A stretch of 64,000 nucleotides of DNA from the NCBI GenBank assembly GCA_003513845.1, contig DOTB01000019.1, positions 106,361 to 170,360 of the forward strand, given 5' to 3'. Below are positions 1 to 9,332 of this stretch, piece by piece (position 1 is the stretch's first letter; each line of letters opens with the position of its first letter). The notes below the pieces were generated by a model. It was not told the DNA's origin. It saw nothing but the letters and a program-made list of their open reading frames with translations, and searched no databases. Source of the DNA: Candidatus Atribacteria bacterium (GTDB taxonomy: Bacteria > Atribacterota > Phoenicimicrobiia > Phoenicimicrobiales > Phoenicimicrobiaceae). Made by a program: the position numbers and the translations under genes.

Positions 1-107
1 TTCTCCAATTAAAGATAAGAAATACAAGATAATACAATTCTCCAATGTACCAATTGACCAATTCTCCAATTAAAGATAAGAAATACAAGATAATACAATT
101 CTCCAAT
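1..107. repeat. Tandem duplication, period 61 bp
   Basis: Bases 1-46 and 62-107 are identical (46 of 46), so this is a direct repeat with a 61 bp period, joined by words of the type CCAATTTACCAATTGACC. It may extend left of the window. It lies downstream of lptB and contains no plausible gene. Confidence 0.85.
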
Positions 108-252
108 TTACCAATTATGTTAGTTATCCATTTACCCGGTTGAGCAGTTAATTTAATTTATATATGTGGGTATAAATGCTCTGGTAAAACTTCTGTCCTA
201 TGAATTTTTTTATTAAAATTGGTAAATTGGTCAATAGGTGAATTGGCTAATT

Positions 253-975
253 TTATAAATTAAATCTCTCCCCAAGGTAGATTTTGCGGGTAATTTCACA
301 ATTGGCAACCTGCTGGGGAGTACCATGGGTTAATATTTTCCCATTATGCATAATATAAGCTCTATCCGTAATTTTAAGGGTTTCTCTCACATTATGGTCA
401 GTAATCAATATCCCTAACCCTTTTTCTTTAAGATAGGCAATTATTTCCTGAATGTCATAGACAGCAATGGGGTCAACTCCGGTAAAGGGTTCATCAAGCA
501 ACATAAAAGAAGGCGAACTGGCTAAGGTCCGAGCAATTTCTACTCTACGCCTCTCCCCTCCGGAAAGCATATATCCTCTGTAATCAGCAAGATGCTCTAT
601 TTCCAACTCTTTTAATAAAGAATAACATCTTTCTCTCTGTTCATTTTTTTTAGTCCCCAAAGATTCTAAAATTAGAAGAAGGTTTTCTTCAACAGTAAGC
701 TTGCGAAAGATTGAGGGTTCCTGAGCTAAATAGCCTAAACCCATTCGAGCTCTTTGAAACATAGGTATTTTAGTTATCTCTTTTCCATTAAAAGACACTT
801 TCCCGCTGTCTGGACTTATCAGTCCTACTATAATATAAAAGGTAGTGGTCTTTCCTGCTCCATTTGGGCCCAAAAGACCTATTACCTCACCTTTGTTAAT
901 CTCTAAGCTTACTTCATCAACTACCCGTCTTCTCCGGTAAATTTTTATTAAATTCTCTGCTCTTATGGCTTGCAT
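253..975 (-). CDS. lptB: LptB, ATPase of the lipopolysaccharide export transporter
   Basis: Cytoplasmic ATPase of the LptBFG(C) transporter, which pulls lipopolysaccharide from the inner membrane towards the outer membrane. The 240-residue length is typical. Visible ABC motifs: Walker A GPNGAGKTT at residues 36-44, Q-loop Gln85, signature LSGGE at 137-141, Walker B with FMLLDEP at 157-163, switch His194. The Q-loop sequence GYLAQEPSIF and the signature context are those of LptB rather than of amino-acid transporters such as LivF. The start has a good ribosome site (GAGGAG). Its neighbours fabZ, skp, bamA and tamB all serve the outer membrane, which supports the call. LptF, LptG, LptC and LptA are not in the window. 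Confidence 0.93.
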   Translation of the reverse strand: MQAIRAENLIKIYRRRRVVDEVSLEINKGEVIGLLGPNGAGKTTTFYIIVGLISPDSGKVSFNGKEITKIPMFQRARMGLGYLAQEPSIFRKLTVEENLLLILESLGTKKNEQRERCYSLLKELEIEHLADYRGYMLSGGERRRVEIARTLASSPSFMLLDEPFTGVDPIAVYDIQEIIAYLKEKGLGILITDHNVRETLKITDRAYIMHNGKILTHGTPQQVANCEITRKIYLGERFNL

Positions 976-1021
976 GATTTTCTCCTCTGCTAGTTAGCCG
1001 GTTACCCAGTTTGCCGGTTTA

Positions 1022-1119
1022 CCGGTTAATTAAATTCATATATGCGGATAGAAATGCTCTGGATTCCTGCTCCCCGATCAGGTCGAGGACAAGTTTCGCA
1101 GGAATGACAGAAGAAACAG
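1022..1119. repeat. 98-bp dispersed repeat, copy 1 (inverted copy at 43761-43858)
   Basis: Reads from CCGGTTAATTAAATTCATAT to GACAGAAGAAACAG. The reverse complement occurs at 43761-43858 with 3 differences in 98 positions and no gaps. The inner part is an imperfect palindrome (GGATTCCTGC ... GCAGGAATGA). A partial copy of the left half lies at about 148-184 on the other side of lptB. It contains no transposase. Confidence 0.9.
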
Positions 1120-1148
1120 ACGGACTTGATAAATCAAGCCCCTACCTT

Positions 1149-1167
1149 GACAGGCGAGACGCCTGTC
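1149..1167. repeat. Palindrome GACAGGCGAGACGCCTGTC, copy 1
   Basis: A 7-bp stem GACAGGC/GCCTGTC around GAGAC. The exact reverse complement is at 8634-8652 and a degenerate copy at about 36390-36409. It sits in the lptB-fabZ spacer next to the dispersed repeat that ends at 1119. Confidence 0.8.
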
Positions 1168-1240
1168 CTACGGTTTTATCTTGTATTTTATATCTTATAT
1201 AACTGGTCAACTGGATAACTAGCTAACCAGCTAACTAAAT

Positions 1241-1669
1241 TCAAACTGCCGTAAACATTAACTCAGCAGAAGCTACTAAGTTATCATCCACATAGGCTTC
1301 TGCTTTGGCCTTACCAATTTCTCTTACCATTTTTAAAATTTCTACTTTAATTATCAATTGGTCTCCGGGACGAACCGGCTTTTTGAACCTTGCTTTGTCA
1401 ATCCCAGCAAATAGGGGAATTTTTCCTTTATTTTCTTCCTTAGAGAACATCAAGACTCCACCAGTCTGGGCCATAGCTTCAATTATAAGTACTCCAGGCA
1501 TAACCGGATGTCCTGGGAAATGCCCTTGAAAAAAAGGCTCATTTATAGTAACATTTTTTATCCCTACGATTTTATTTTCTTCCTGTTCCAATATTCTATC
1601 TACTAACAAAAAAGGATAACGATGGGGTAAAAAATTTAAAATTTCTTCTATGGATAATTTTGGTTTCAT
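1241..1669 (-). CDS. fabZ: FabZ, (3R)-hydroxyacyl-ACP dehydratase
   Basis: Dehydrates 3-hydroxyacyl-ACP in type II fatty-acid synthesis; in diderms it competes with lipid A synthesis for hydroxymyristoyl-ACP. The 142-residue single hot-dog domain has the expected length. The signature [19 protein letters not shown] gives catalytic His50 and Glu64, spaced as in the E. coli enzyme. The start codon overlaps the stop of skp as ATGA, so the two are very likely translated together. The skp-fabZ pairing is also seen in the proteobacterial skp-lpxD-fabZ cluster, but lpxD is absent here. Confidence 0.94.
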   Translation of the reverse strand: MKPKLSIEEILNFLPHRYPFLLVDRILEQEENKIVGIKNVTINEPFFQGHFPGHPVMPGVLIIEAMAQTGGVLMFSKEENKGKIPLFAGIDKARFKKPVRPGDQLIIKVEILKMVREIGKAKAEAYVDDNLVASAELMFTAV

Positions 1670-2211
1670 TTTGTTTTATCTTTCTCTTTCTGTTCTTCTT
1701 CTAATTTCTTCTTAATCTCTGCTATTACATCCTGAGTAATATCCTCTCCTCCATAGAGGACAATAGGATAGCTTTGAACATCTTTCGTATTTACTTCACT
1801 GTTTAGAATTAAATCATATTTGCCTCTATCTCCTACTGACTTAATAGCTTCAATAATATCAGAATAGCGAGCTGCCTGGTATGATTGTATTTCAGCAATG
1901 ATCTTCTGTTTGATTGGCTCCCACTCTTTATTAAATTTATCTTCTAACTTTTTAAGTTCAACCTCGTCTAAACCCTTACCCTGTTTATTTAATTCTTCCT
2001 GGCGTTTTTGAAGTTCCTCTTGCAAATTTAATGTAAGTTGCTTAATGTTTTGGGAATAAGGATGACTGGATATCACTTCTGCCAGGTTAATTAAACCTAT
2101 TTTCGCCCCTGCTGCCCCAACATTCTGAAAACTCAAAAATAAAAAGACTACTATTGTAAACAATAAAATAACCACTGCTTTATTTGCTACTCTTTTTTCT
2201 GTTAATTGCAT
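1666..2211 (-). CDS. Skp/OmpH-like periplasmic chaperone
   Basis: A 181-residue OmpH-family protein that would hold unfolded outer-membrane proteins in the periplasm on their way to BamA. It has an uncleaved-looking or cleavable hydrophobic segment at about residues 15-33 ending near AAGA, then [15 protein letters not shown] (family start), then a long charged coiled coil at about 60-115 ([19 protein letters not shown]). The C-terminus is Lys/Glu rich. The ribosome site AAGGAGG precedes the ATG well. It lies between bamA and fabZ and overlaps fabZ by 4 bp. Sequence identity in this family is low, so the call rests on architecture and position. Confidence 0.82.
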   Translation of the reverse strand: MQLTEKRVANKAVVILLFTIVVFLFLSFQNVGAAGAKIGLINLAEVISSHPYSQNIKQLTLNLQEELQKRQEELNKQGKGLDEVELKKLEDKFNKEWEPIKQKIIAEIQSYQAARYSDIIEAIKSVGDRGKYDLILNSEVNTKDVQSYPIVLYGGEDITQDVIAEIKKKLEEEQKEKDKTK

Positions 2212-2536
2212 ATTTTCCTCCTTAATATTTTTATATAGTATTGTGTATTGCGTATAGCGTATCGCATATTGTGTATTGTGTATCGCACCAATATTAGTAT
2301 CCTGTATACATTTAATTACCCAGTTTGCCAGTTAAAATACAGGTTGCAAGTTACAATTTTTCAAAAAGGGGTAGGGGTTTGATTCATCAAAACCGTAAAA
2401 CTCGGGTCGGATAAATCCAACCCCTACACCTATACGCTAAACGCTACCCACTATACGCTATGCACTATGCTAACAACTATTTCTAAACAATTAATTTAAT
2501 TGGTAAATTGGAGAATTGGTAAATTGGTAAATTAAT
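2212..2536. repeat. Gene-free spacer made of repeat words
   Basis: The 325 bp between bamA and skp hold no gene. From 2235 to 2290 there are variants of GTATTGCGTATAGCGTATCG. From 2371 to 2430 there is a double-palindrome element (TTGATTCATCAA, then GGTCGGATAAATCC) that recurs at 36413-36480. Near 2500 the words are of the TTGGTAAATTGG type. No promoter or terminator is evident. Confidence 0.7.
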
Positions 2537-4282
2537 TTAAAACGTATGCCCTATACTAAAGTAAGTTTGGCCTTCTCCTTCCTCACTAATTCCATAATCT
2601 AATCTAATAGGTCCAATAGGAGTATCAAAACGAACACCTATTCCTCGACCAAACTTCAAATCCTCGAAATCAATGCTTTCTTCATAATCCCAGGCTTGAC
2701 CCCAGTCTACAAAAAGTACTGCTTGAAAGTTTTCAGCTAAAGGAAATCTATATTCCACATTAAATACCAAAGATTTATCCCCTGAGAATTCTCCAAAATC
2801 ATAACCTCTCAAGGTATTCATTCCCCCTACCTGATATAATGCAAAAGAAGGTAAATTAGTATCCGCCATACCACCTATAGCCCGGAGAGCCAATACACCC
2901 TTACTTAAATTATCAGTTATTTTTTTAATGCTGCCAATGTCAACCACATCTTCAATAAATTGGGTAGAAATATAAGCTCGAAGAGTTAAATTATATTTGG
3001 TAAAGTCATAATCCCCTCCCAAAAATCCTCCTGCTTTTTCTAAAGAAAAACTATGATACCAACCAGAAGTAGGTTCAAATACATTATCACGGGTATCATA
3101 ATAAATATTAGGTATAAGACTATTTGTCCATCCCTCATTTGTATCATCAGGTAGAATTCCAGAAGTTAATTCATAGGTTACTTTTTCGCTCTTTAATTCT
3201 AATCCCAATTTAAATGAATCACCTATTTTTCTTCCAAAAATAAGCCTTCCTCCCAACCTCTCTATATCATATTCGCCAATAACAGTTGTATTTTCTTTAT
3301 TCTCTTTGGAGGTAATTTGATCATATGCTTCAAAACCAAAAGAAGTAGGGGTATCAGCTAACCAGGGTTCTAAAAAGGATACTTTATAAGTAGTCCGACC
3401 ACCCAGCTCTAATTTGGCTTCTACTTTTTGTCCTCCTCCGAAAAGATTATTCTCCTCTATACTTGCAAATCCCATAAGCCCTTCTTCCGTGTTATATCCT
3501 GCACCAATACCAAATTTTCCTGTACTTTTCTCAATTACTTTTACAACTAAAACTATTGAATCTTCTTTGGTACCCGGTTCCAATTTCATACTTACATCTT
3601 CAAAATATCCCAAGTTGTAAATTTTTTGCGAAGACTTTTTCGCCTTCTCAAAATTAAAGAGATCACCTGGTTCAATGCTCATTTCTCGGATAATTACCTT
3701 TTCTTTGGTCTTATCATTGCCTTCAATTACTATCTTTTCCAGACGACCTTCAGAAATATTTATCCACAATTTTCCTTCCTCGTCAAAATTGACCTCTTTA
3801 ATATTAATCAAAAGATAACCACGGTCTTTATATAGTTGAGAGATACGGTCAAGGTCATTCTTTAATATCTTATGGCAGAAAACTTGCCCTTCCCGTAAAA
3901 TCATCACTTCCCGCATCTCTTCTACCGAGACTACGGTATTACCTTCAATATTAATCTCTTTTATGGGCAAGTTCTCTACTACTATAAAAACTACTTTATA
4001 GCCATCTCGAAATGCTTCTAATTTTATTTGGACATCTTTGAAATAACCCAGATCATATATGGCTCTCATATCTTTTTCAATATTTTCTTTGGAAAAAATA
4101 TCCCCCAGATTAGAGGCAATTTGGGAAATTATTAAATCCTTAGAAATATTTTCATTCCCCTGGACTACAATAGCAGTTATCTTCCCCTGATTGTTCGCCT
4201 GAACCACACTTAAACTGCCGCAAATAAATACCAAGGTTAAAATGCCCCATAAAAGTATCTTGCTCCATTTGTTCTTTTTCAT
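2537..4282 (-). CDS. bamA: BamA, outer-membrane protein assembly factor
   Basis: Inserts beta-barrel proteins into the outer membrane. A longer frame opens at a TTG at 4321, but AAGGGGAGG ends 8 nt before the ATG at 4282, which also starts an ideal signal peptide (MKKNKW, hydrophobic stretch, cut after VQA), so I place the start there (581 residues). After the signal come three POTRA domains (about residues 33-105, 106-180 and 181-255), fewer than the five of E. coli, then a 16-strand-type barrel ending in Phe (SIGHTF), the usual Bam signal. A VRFDTPIGPIRLDYG motif near the end is typical of the Omp85 family. It follows tamB directly. Confidence 0.93.
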   Translation of the reverse strand: MKKNKWSKILLWGILTLVFICGSLSVVQANNQGKITAIVVQGNENISKDLIISQIASNLGDIFSKENIEKDMRAIYDLGYFKDVQIKLEAFRDGYKVVFIVVENLPIKEINIEGNTVVSVEEMREVMILREGQVFCHKILKNDLDRISQLYKDRGYLLINIKEVNFDEEGKLWINISEGRLEKIVIEGNDKTKEKVIIREMSIEPGDLFNFEKAKKSSQKIYNLGYFEDVSMKLEPGTKEDSIVLVVKVIEKSTGKFGIGAGYNTEEGLMGFASIEENNLFGGGQKVEAKLELGGRTTYKVSFLEPWLADTPTSFGFEAYDQITSKENKENTTVIGEYDIERLGGRLIFGRKIGDSFKLGLELKSEKVTYELTSGILPDDTNEGWTNSLIPNIYYDTRDNVFEPTSGWYHSFSLEKAGGFLGGDYDFTKYNLTLRAYISTQFIEDVVDIGSIKKITDNLSKGVLALRAIGGMADTNLPSFALYQVGGMNTLRGYDFGEFSGDKSLVFNVEYRFPLAENFQAVLFVDWGQAWDYEESIDFEDLKFGRGIGVRFDTPIGPIRLDYGISEEGEGQTYFSIGHTF

Positions 4283-4317
4283 TTTTTTGTTCCTCCCCTT
4301 GAATATTTTTAATCTTG

Positions 4318-7300
4318 TCAAAATTCATATTGTAATTCAAATTTTAATTCAAATTCATTATCTTGTGAACCTACCGAACCTATTTGAGTGCTTAAGGTTA
4401 GGTCTTCTTTAAGTTTATATTCTAATTCTAACTCACCTATCCCCATCTCCAATAAAGGTGCAGAATAAGTTAAATAGAAATTCTCTGAAAAATACTTTCC
4501 TAATTTAAAAGCTAAGGTTTCTAAAGCGAAACCAGGTAAAAAAGCAAAATCAGAATCCTTCTCATTTTTGAAGATGGTCTCTATTTTAAATTCATCTAAC
4601 CCTAAAGAATTAGCAACCTCATTTTCTATTTGGCTTAAAAATCTTATACTTAATCCTTTAGCAATTAAATTAATAAGTTCCTCTTTTAAGATTATTTCTA
4701 CTTCTCCCTGGGTTAATCCGGCATAATTTTTATCAAACATTAAAAGTGAAATTATCTCACTTTCACTTAAGATCGGGGAGGAACTAAAGATTACCGTGGG
4801 TTGGTCAATGCTCCCGCTTACATTTAAAAATACATCTATCTCATCAATTTGGGTCTTTGCTCTTACATCTAAAATTATTTCGCTCCCTGTTGACTCGGTA
4901 AAAATGACTTTGCCATCTGTTACTCTGAATTTCTTATCAAAAAAGGTAATATACCCCTGTTTAATCTTTAATCTACCGTCTAATTTGGGATAAGATAGAT
5001 CACCTTGAACTTTTAAACCCCCCGCTAATTTCAAATCAAAATTATCGGCTGTAGCTATAAAATCATCCAGAATTTTTACCTCCAGGTCGATATCACCTTT
5101 AAAATTATTTAATTTAGAAAAAAATTCAGCAGGATCAGAGGGTATTTTTTCATTCTCTTCTTTCCAGTTTAATTCTCCCTGAGAAAGAGTTAGGGTCCCT
5201 TCTAAGTGGGGAGAGGCGAACAAACCAGTCACCCTTGCCTTTAAATCAGTCTGGGCTTTAAAAATATCCTGGAACAGAATTTCCTCATTATTACTCCATA
5301 TATTAATATCTAAATCTTGAGGTTGCAAGTTTTTTAAAGCAAATCCACCAGAAGCATAAATCTTATATTTCTCAATCTGAAAATTCATATCTTCTATTTT
5401 AACTAAATTATCTTCTATTTCAAGTAAGACATTCAAATTATCTATTTTAACGGGTAATTTATAAAGTTCCACCTCACCATTGGCAAGGGAGATGCCTCCA
5501 TTTAAAATGGGGTGGTTTAAGGTTCCAGAAAGTTTTAAGTCAACATCGGTCAATCCTCGAACCTGTTTAAGGTCTTGGGGGAAAAATATTTTAATAAGAC
5601 TTAGGTCGGTATTCTGCAAGGTTAAGTGAAAATCTAAAGGAAGGTCTGTTAAACTTGGCTTAACTTCTTCTTCACTCAGAAAAGAAAACTTATAAGGAAT
5701 TACCCCTTCTCCTGTTATTTGATGGCCACCTTTATCCAAAATAAATTGTTTAACTTCTAATATATCCTGATTATAAAGTGCTTCTGCTTTAAGTTCATCA
5801 AAATAAAAATCCGCCACTTTTCCTTTTTCTACTTGCCCCAAAAAAGAGACAGTGGGTGAATTAATATCACCTTTAACCTCTGCATTAAATTTGACCAGAC
5901 CTTTAATTTCTTCCTCAAAATTAAAGAAATTAGATAATTGGTTCAAATCTACATTATTTGCTGAAAGATTAATAGCTAAATTATTATTCTCCTGGTCAAA
6001 ATTAATCCATCCCCTGGCTGTAAACTCTCCTTTTCTTTGACTCAGTTTTAAGTGATTAATTCTTACTACAGAACCAATTTTCTCTGCCTTTATTTCAATA
6101 GTATTTAAGGGCACTCCTTCTAATTGAGCATCTTCAATCAAAACTGATAGATAGAGATCAGGAGAATTGTAACTGCCTTTTATCTCCAGAGAACCAGTAG
6201 CGTGTCCTTTAAATTTACTTATCAAATCCAGTTCTATAAAATTTGATAATAAATCTGAAATATCTTGATTCAAGAAATTGACTCTCAGATTTAGAGGTAA
6301 TCCTTCTGTTAAATCAACTTCACCTTGCGCATATAATTGAGTCCCTTCAGAATCTAAAACCATATTTTCAATTCTTATTTTATTATCTTTTAAGACAAAG
6401 GTAAGATTTCCAGATTCTGCTTTAAGACTGGTTAAATTAATATCCTTTAATTTTAAATCACCTTGAGCAGATATTTTAGGCCAAATTCCTTCTATGATAA
6501 TTTCTCCTTGAACCAAACCAGATAGGGGAAAATCATAATTGCTGAGTTTCGCCAGATAATTTAAATCAGCCTGCTCTACTTTTAAAACAAAATCTGTTTT
6601 TATATTTTTCTCCTCTAAAAAAGCAATACTCCCTTTACCTTCGAAAACCAGTCCTTCATTTTTAAAAGTAATTTCTTCCAATTTTAACTCATTCTTATCA
6701 TAATCTATCTTTCCTTCAAAATGATTAAAAGGTAATTCATAAATCTGTCCTTCTTCAGCTTCTACTTTTCCCTTTATCTTCAGATTATCGGGCAGACCAC
6801 TTAACCTCCCGGTGAAATTGGCTAATCCCTTAATCTTGGGATAATTCAAATTTTCTCCTAACTCTTCTAAATTAATTCCTATTGTATTTACTTTTAAATT
6901 CATATAATTATTCTCAGCAATTACACCTTCTGCCTTTAGAGAAAGAATTCCTGTTTTACTTTTAATCTTTGTTTCAGCAAAGATATTTACATTTTCTCCT
7001 TGAGCAGCAATTCCTCTAATCTCAATTTTCCCCGATAATAACCCTCTCTTCAAATAATCTAAATGGAAAGATTTCAGTAAATCATTTTCCACATCTACTT
7101 GCGCAAGGTTAAATAAAAGATCATATTCGGGTAGTCTTTCTTTTAATATGACTCTGCCTGCGCCCTCAATAATTCCTCCTCCAATCTCTGCTTTCATATT
7201 CTGAAAATAGAAACCATTTTGGTCGTAATTGAATTCTGCTTGGAGATGAGAAAAATTATAATTTTGAATCTTCCCCTTTTCAGTTAACAACTCTCCCTTT

Positions 7301-8457
7301 AACTGATAAATATTATCTACCCCACTTACTTCAAATGATAGATTAGAACTACCTTCAGCTTGTAACTCACTGGATAGAGATAGGTATCCTTTCAGTCCTT
7401 CTTTCAAATCACTTAATTTAAAATCATCTGATTTAACCATTATGTTGTAATTAAACTCATCAATATAAGTAAGATTGCCTTTCAGGGTAAAAGGGGAATT
7501 CTTATAAAAGGCGGTTATCTCTTCTATTACAGTTTCTTTAGAATCAAAAGTAGCTTTTCCTTCAGCCTGTTTTATCTCCATTGCTCCTAAAAATTCGGGG
7601 AATAGGTCAACATCTTTCACAGAAGCTTGGCCATGCCAAAGAGTTTTACCTTGAGTAGTATCTGAATCATTGGTCAGATGCAACTCCAGGTCAAATAATC
7701 CTTTTTTTAAATTAAAAGGTTTGGTTTGAACAAAATAATATTGGAAATGAGCAATATCCGCATCCTTAAAAATAAAATCGAGGGAATAATCTGAGCTATT
7801 ACTAAAAAAGTATCCCTTTAAGGCAAGAGGGGCACTATCTTCTTCTCTTAAACCTGAACAATCAAATTCAACTCGGGGTAAATTTTCCAGTAAAAAATAA
7901 CCATTTAAGGAGTTTACGCTAGTTAAAAGTCCACCTTCCTTGGTTGTTCGGAAGTCTATATAATCCAGATCTCCATCCTGAAAACTTACTTTTCTAATCA
8001 GGTAAAAATCGGGAAAATTAGCTAAACTAATATTAAATTTTTCCATAAAATCAAAGACTCCCTCTTCATCTCTAATCAAGGTCATCCGAGGTTTTACAAA
8101 AGTGATATCTTTAATATTTAGGGCTGTTTTCTTCCTTAGGGCAGAGAAGATATCTAAATCATAACTCACTCTTACCTCTTCCGCTTCAAAGATCATATCC
8201 TCCTCTTTCAAAAAATGGTCTTTAAATATTTTAAAACCAGATAAAGTAACAGAATTAAGGGAGTAACTTTTAACTTTGCCAATATAAATTCCCCGCTCCA
8301 TAATCTTCTCTAATTGATTAATAATTAGGTTCTTCATCTCCTCTTTTGTCCGATTACTCCGAATAACCAAATATCCTCCCGTAATAAGGACAACGAGAAT
8401 CAGCAGAATAATTATTATTGCTTTGGTAAAAGATTTTATTGACCTTTTCTCAGACAT
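4318..8457 (-). CDS. TamB-like AsmA-family translocation/lipid-transport protein
   Basis: A very long (1379 residues) protein anchored by one N-terminal membrane helix (about residues 12-32) and projecting into the periplasm. The body is a long series of beta-rich repeats, as in AsmA and TamB proteins, and the C-terminal 350 residues fit the TamB (DUF490) domain, including a GSIDQPTVIFSSSP-like segment and the ending FELKFELQYEF. Family members bridge inner and outer membranes and are implicated in phospholipid transport and assembly of some outer-membrane proteins. It is immediately upstream of bamA, a common pairing in diderms without TamA. The start has only a weak ribosome site (GGGGA). 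Confidence 0.87.
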   Translation of the reverse strand: MSEKRSIKSFTKAIIIILLILVVLITGGYLVIRSNRTKEEMKNLIINQLEKIMERGIYIGKVKSYSLNSVTLSGFKIFKDHFLKEEDMIFEAEEVRVSYDLDIFSALRKKTALNIKDITFVKPRMTLIRDEEGVFDFMEKFNISLANFPDFYLIRKVSFQDGDLDYIDFRTTKEGGLLTSVNSLNGYFLLENLPRVEFDCSGLREEDSAPLALKGYFFSNSSDYSLDFIFKDADIAHFQYYFVQTKPFNLKKGLFDLELHLTNDSDTTQGKTLWHGQASVKDVDLFPEFLGAMEIKQAEGKATFDSKETVIEEITAFYKNSPFTLKGNLTYIDEFNYNIMVKSDDFKLSDLKEGLKGYLSLSSELQAEGSSNLSFEVSGVDNIYQLKGELLTEKGKIQNYNFSHLQAEFNYDQNGFYFQNMKAEIGGGIIEGAGRVILKERLPEYDLLFNLAQVDVENDLLKSFHLDYLKRGLLSGKIEIRGIAAQGENVNIFAETKIKSKTGILSLKAEGVIAENNYMNLKVNTIGINLEELGENLNYPKIKGLANFTGRLSGLPDNLKIKGKVEAEEGQIYELPFNHFEGKIDYDKNELKLEEITFKNEGLVFEGKGSIAFLEEKNIKTDFVLKVEQADLNYLAKLSNYDFPLSGLVQGEIIIEGIWPKISAQGDLKLKDINLTSLKAESGNLTFVLKDNKIRIENMVLDSEGTQLYAQGEVDLTEGLPLNLRVNFLNQDISDLLSNFIELDLISKFKGHATGSLEIKGSYNSPDLYLSVLIEDAQLEGVPLNTIEIKAEKIGSVVRINHLKLSQRKGEFTARGWINFDQENNNLAINLSANNVDLNQLSNFFNFEEEIKGLVKFNAEVKGDINSPTVSFLGQVEKGKVADFYFDELKAEALYNQDILEVKQFILDKGGHQITGEGVIPYKFSFLSEEEVKPSLTDLPLDFHLTLQNTDLSLIKIFFPQDLKQVRGLTDVDLKLSGTLNHPILNGGISLANGEVELYKLPVKIDNLNVLLEIEDNLVKIEDMNFQIEKYKIYASGGFALKNLQPQDLDINIWSNNEEILFQDIFKAQTDLKARVTGLFASPHLEGTLTLSQGELNWKEENEKIPSDPAEFFSKLNNFKGDIDLEVKILDDFIATADNFDLKLAGGLKVQGDLSYPKLDGRLKIKQGYITFFDKKFRVTDGKVIFTESTGSEIILDVRAKTQIDEIDVFLNVSGSIDQPTVIFSSSPILSESEIISLLMFDKNYAGLTQGEVEIILKEELINLIAKGLSIRFLSQIENEVANSLGLDEFKIETIFKNEKDSDFAFLPGFALETLAFKLGKYFSENFYLTYSAPLLEMGIGELELEYKLKEDLTLSTQIGSVGSQDNEFELKFELQYEF

Positions 8458-8936
8458 GAAACAATTCCCCGAATAAATTAGTTTGCTGGTTAATTGGTAA
8501 TTGGTTTAATACAAATTCATCAACTAAGTAATTATTATAACCAGTGGCCTAATATATTAATCGTTAGTTAGTCAGTTATCCGGTTACCCTGTTTACCAGT
8601 TTACCAGTTATAAGATGCGAGATAAACCCGTAGGACAGGCGTCTCGCCTGTCTGTAATGTTATTTCCGTTTCTTCCTTAGGTCATTCCCATGGAAATGGG
8701 AATCCATCTTAGCCATTATGAACGAAATGAGTACGGCAAGCTTATTTAAAAACTATAAACAATTCACTAACGAGTAATATTTGTATTAACCGGGTAATCG
8801 GTAAACAGATTAACTGGGTAACTAATACCAACCAACCAACTAATTAACCATCTAACCAAGTAACTAAGTAACTAATTCATTATAGCATATATTTTATATG
8901 GGTTAAATGTAATTTTTAGACTTAATTATATTATTT
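8458..8936. repeat. Gene-free spacer with palindromic repeats
   Basis: These 479 bp carry no gene. They contain CAGTTATCCGGTTACC-type words at 8572-8610, the palindrome GACAGGCGTCTCGCCTGTC at 8634-8652 (exact reverse complement of 1149-1167), a TTCCCATGGAAATGGGAA inverted repeat near 8685-8702, and inverted words (AACTGGGTAACTAATACC) at 8810-8870. I see no clear promoter for tamB. Confidence 0.7.
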
Positions 8937-9332
8937 TTAATTATTTGTCTCTTTTTCTTCTTTTTTCATCCTCTTCCAGACTGCTAAAGCCTCTTCGGGG
9001 GTGTTTACCTTAACATCACCAAATACATGAGGATGTCTCCTGATAAATTTTTTTACTGCCCCACTCATTACATCAGAATAAGTAAATAATCCTTTTTCTT
9101 GGGCAATTTCAATCTCCATTAAGATAACCATTAATAGGTCACCTAACTCTTCACACAAATTGTCCTTACATTTAGATTTAACCGCTTCATTAATTTCTTT
9201 GGCTTCTTCTAAAATATTAGGAATTAGAGATTCTAAGGTCTGTTTTCTGTCCCACAAGCAACCCTCTGGTCCTCTCAATTTAGCAATTATACCCATCATC
9301 TCTGCAAATAATTCTTTCTCTTTTTTGTACAT
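8937..9332 (-). CDS. mazG: MazG-family nucleotide pyrophosphohydrolase
   Basis: A single-domain MazG protein of 131 residues; E. coli MazG has two such domains. The family hydrolyses NTPs to NMP and pyrophosphate with Mg2+, cleaning aberrant nucleotides. It shows GPEGCLWDRKQT and the metal-binding pair EEAKE and EELGDL, plus RHPHVFGD near the end, all family signatures. A start 12 bp upstream (9344) is possible, but GGAGG lies 5 nt before the ATG at 9332. With this start the gene overlaps the 3' end of mfd by 53 bp in another frame, so its ribosome site lies inside mfd and translation is probably coupled. Confidence 0.85.
   Translation of the reverse strand: MYKKEKELFAEMMGIIAKLRGPEGCLWDRKQTLESLIPNILEEAKEINEAVKSKCKDNLCEELGDLLMVILMEIEIAQEKGLFTYSDVMSGAVKKFIRRHPHVFGDVKVNTPEEALAVWKRMKKEEKETNN

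Noticed and set aside
1..120. CRISPR-like direct repeats
   Set aside because: Only two copies with a 61-bp period, the repeat part is longer than the unique part, the words occur in many spacers, and there are no cas genes.
1011..1202. Open frame of 63 codons on the plus strand
   Set aside because: It runs through the 98-bp repeat and palindromes in a spacer, has no ribosome site, and the inverted copy near 43761 has its own unrelated frames.
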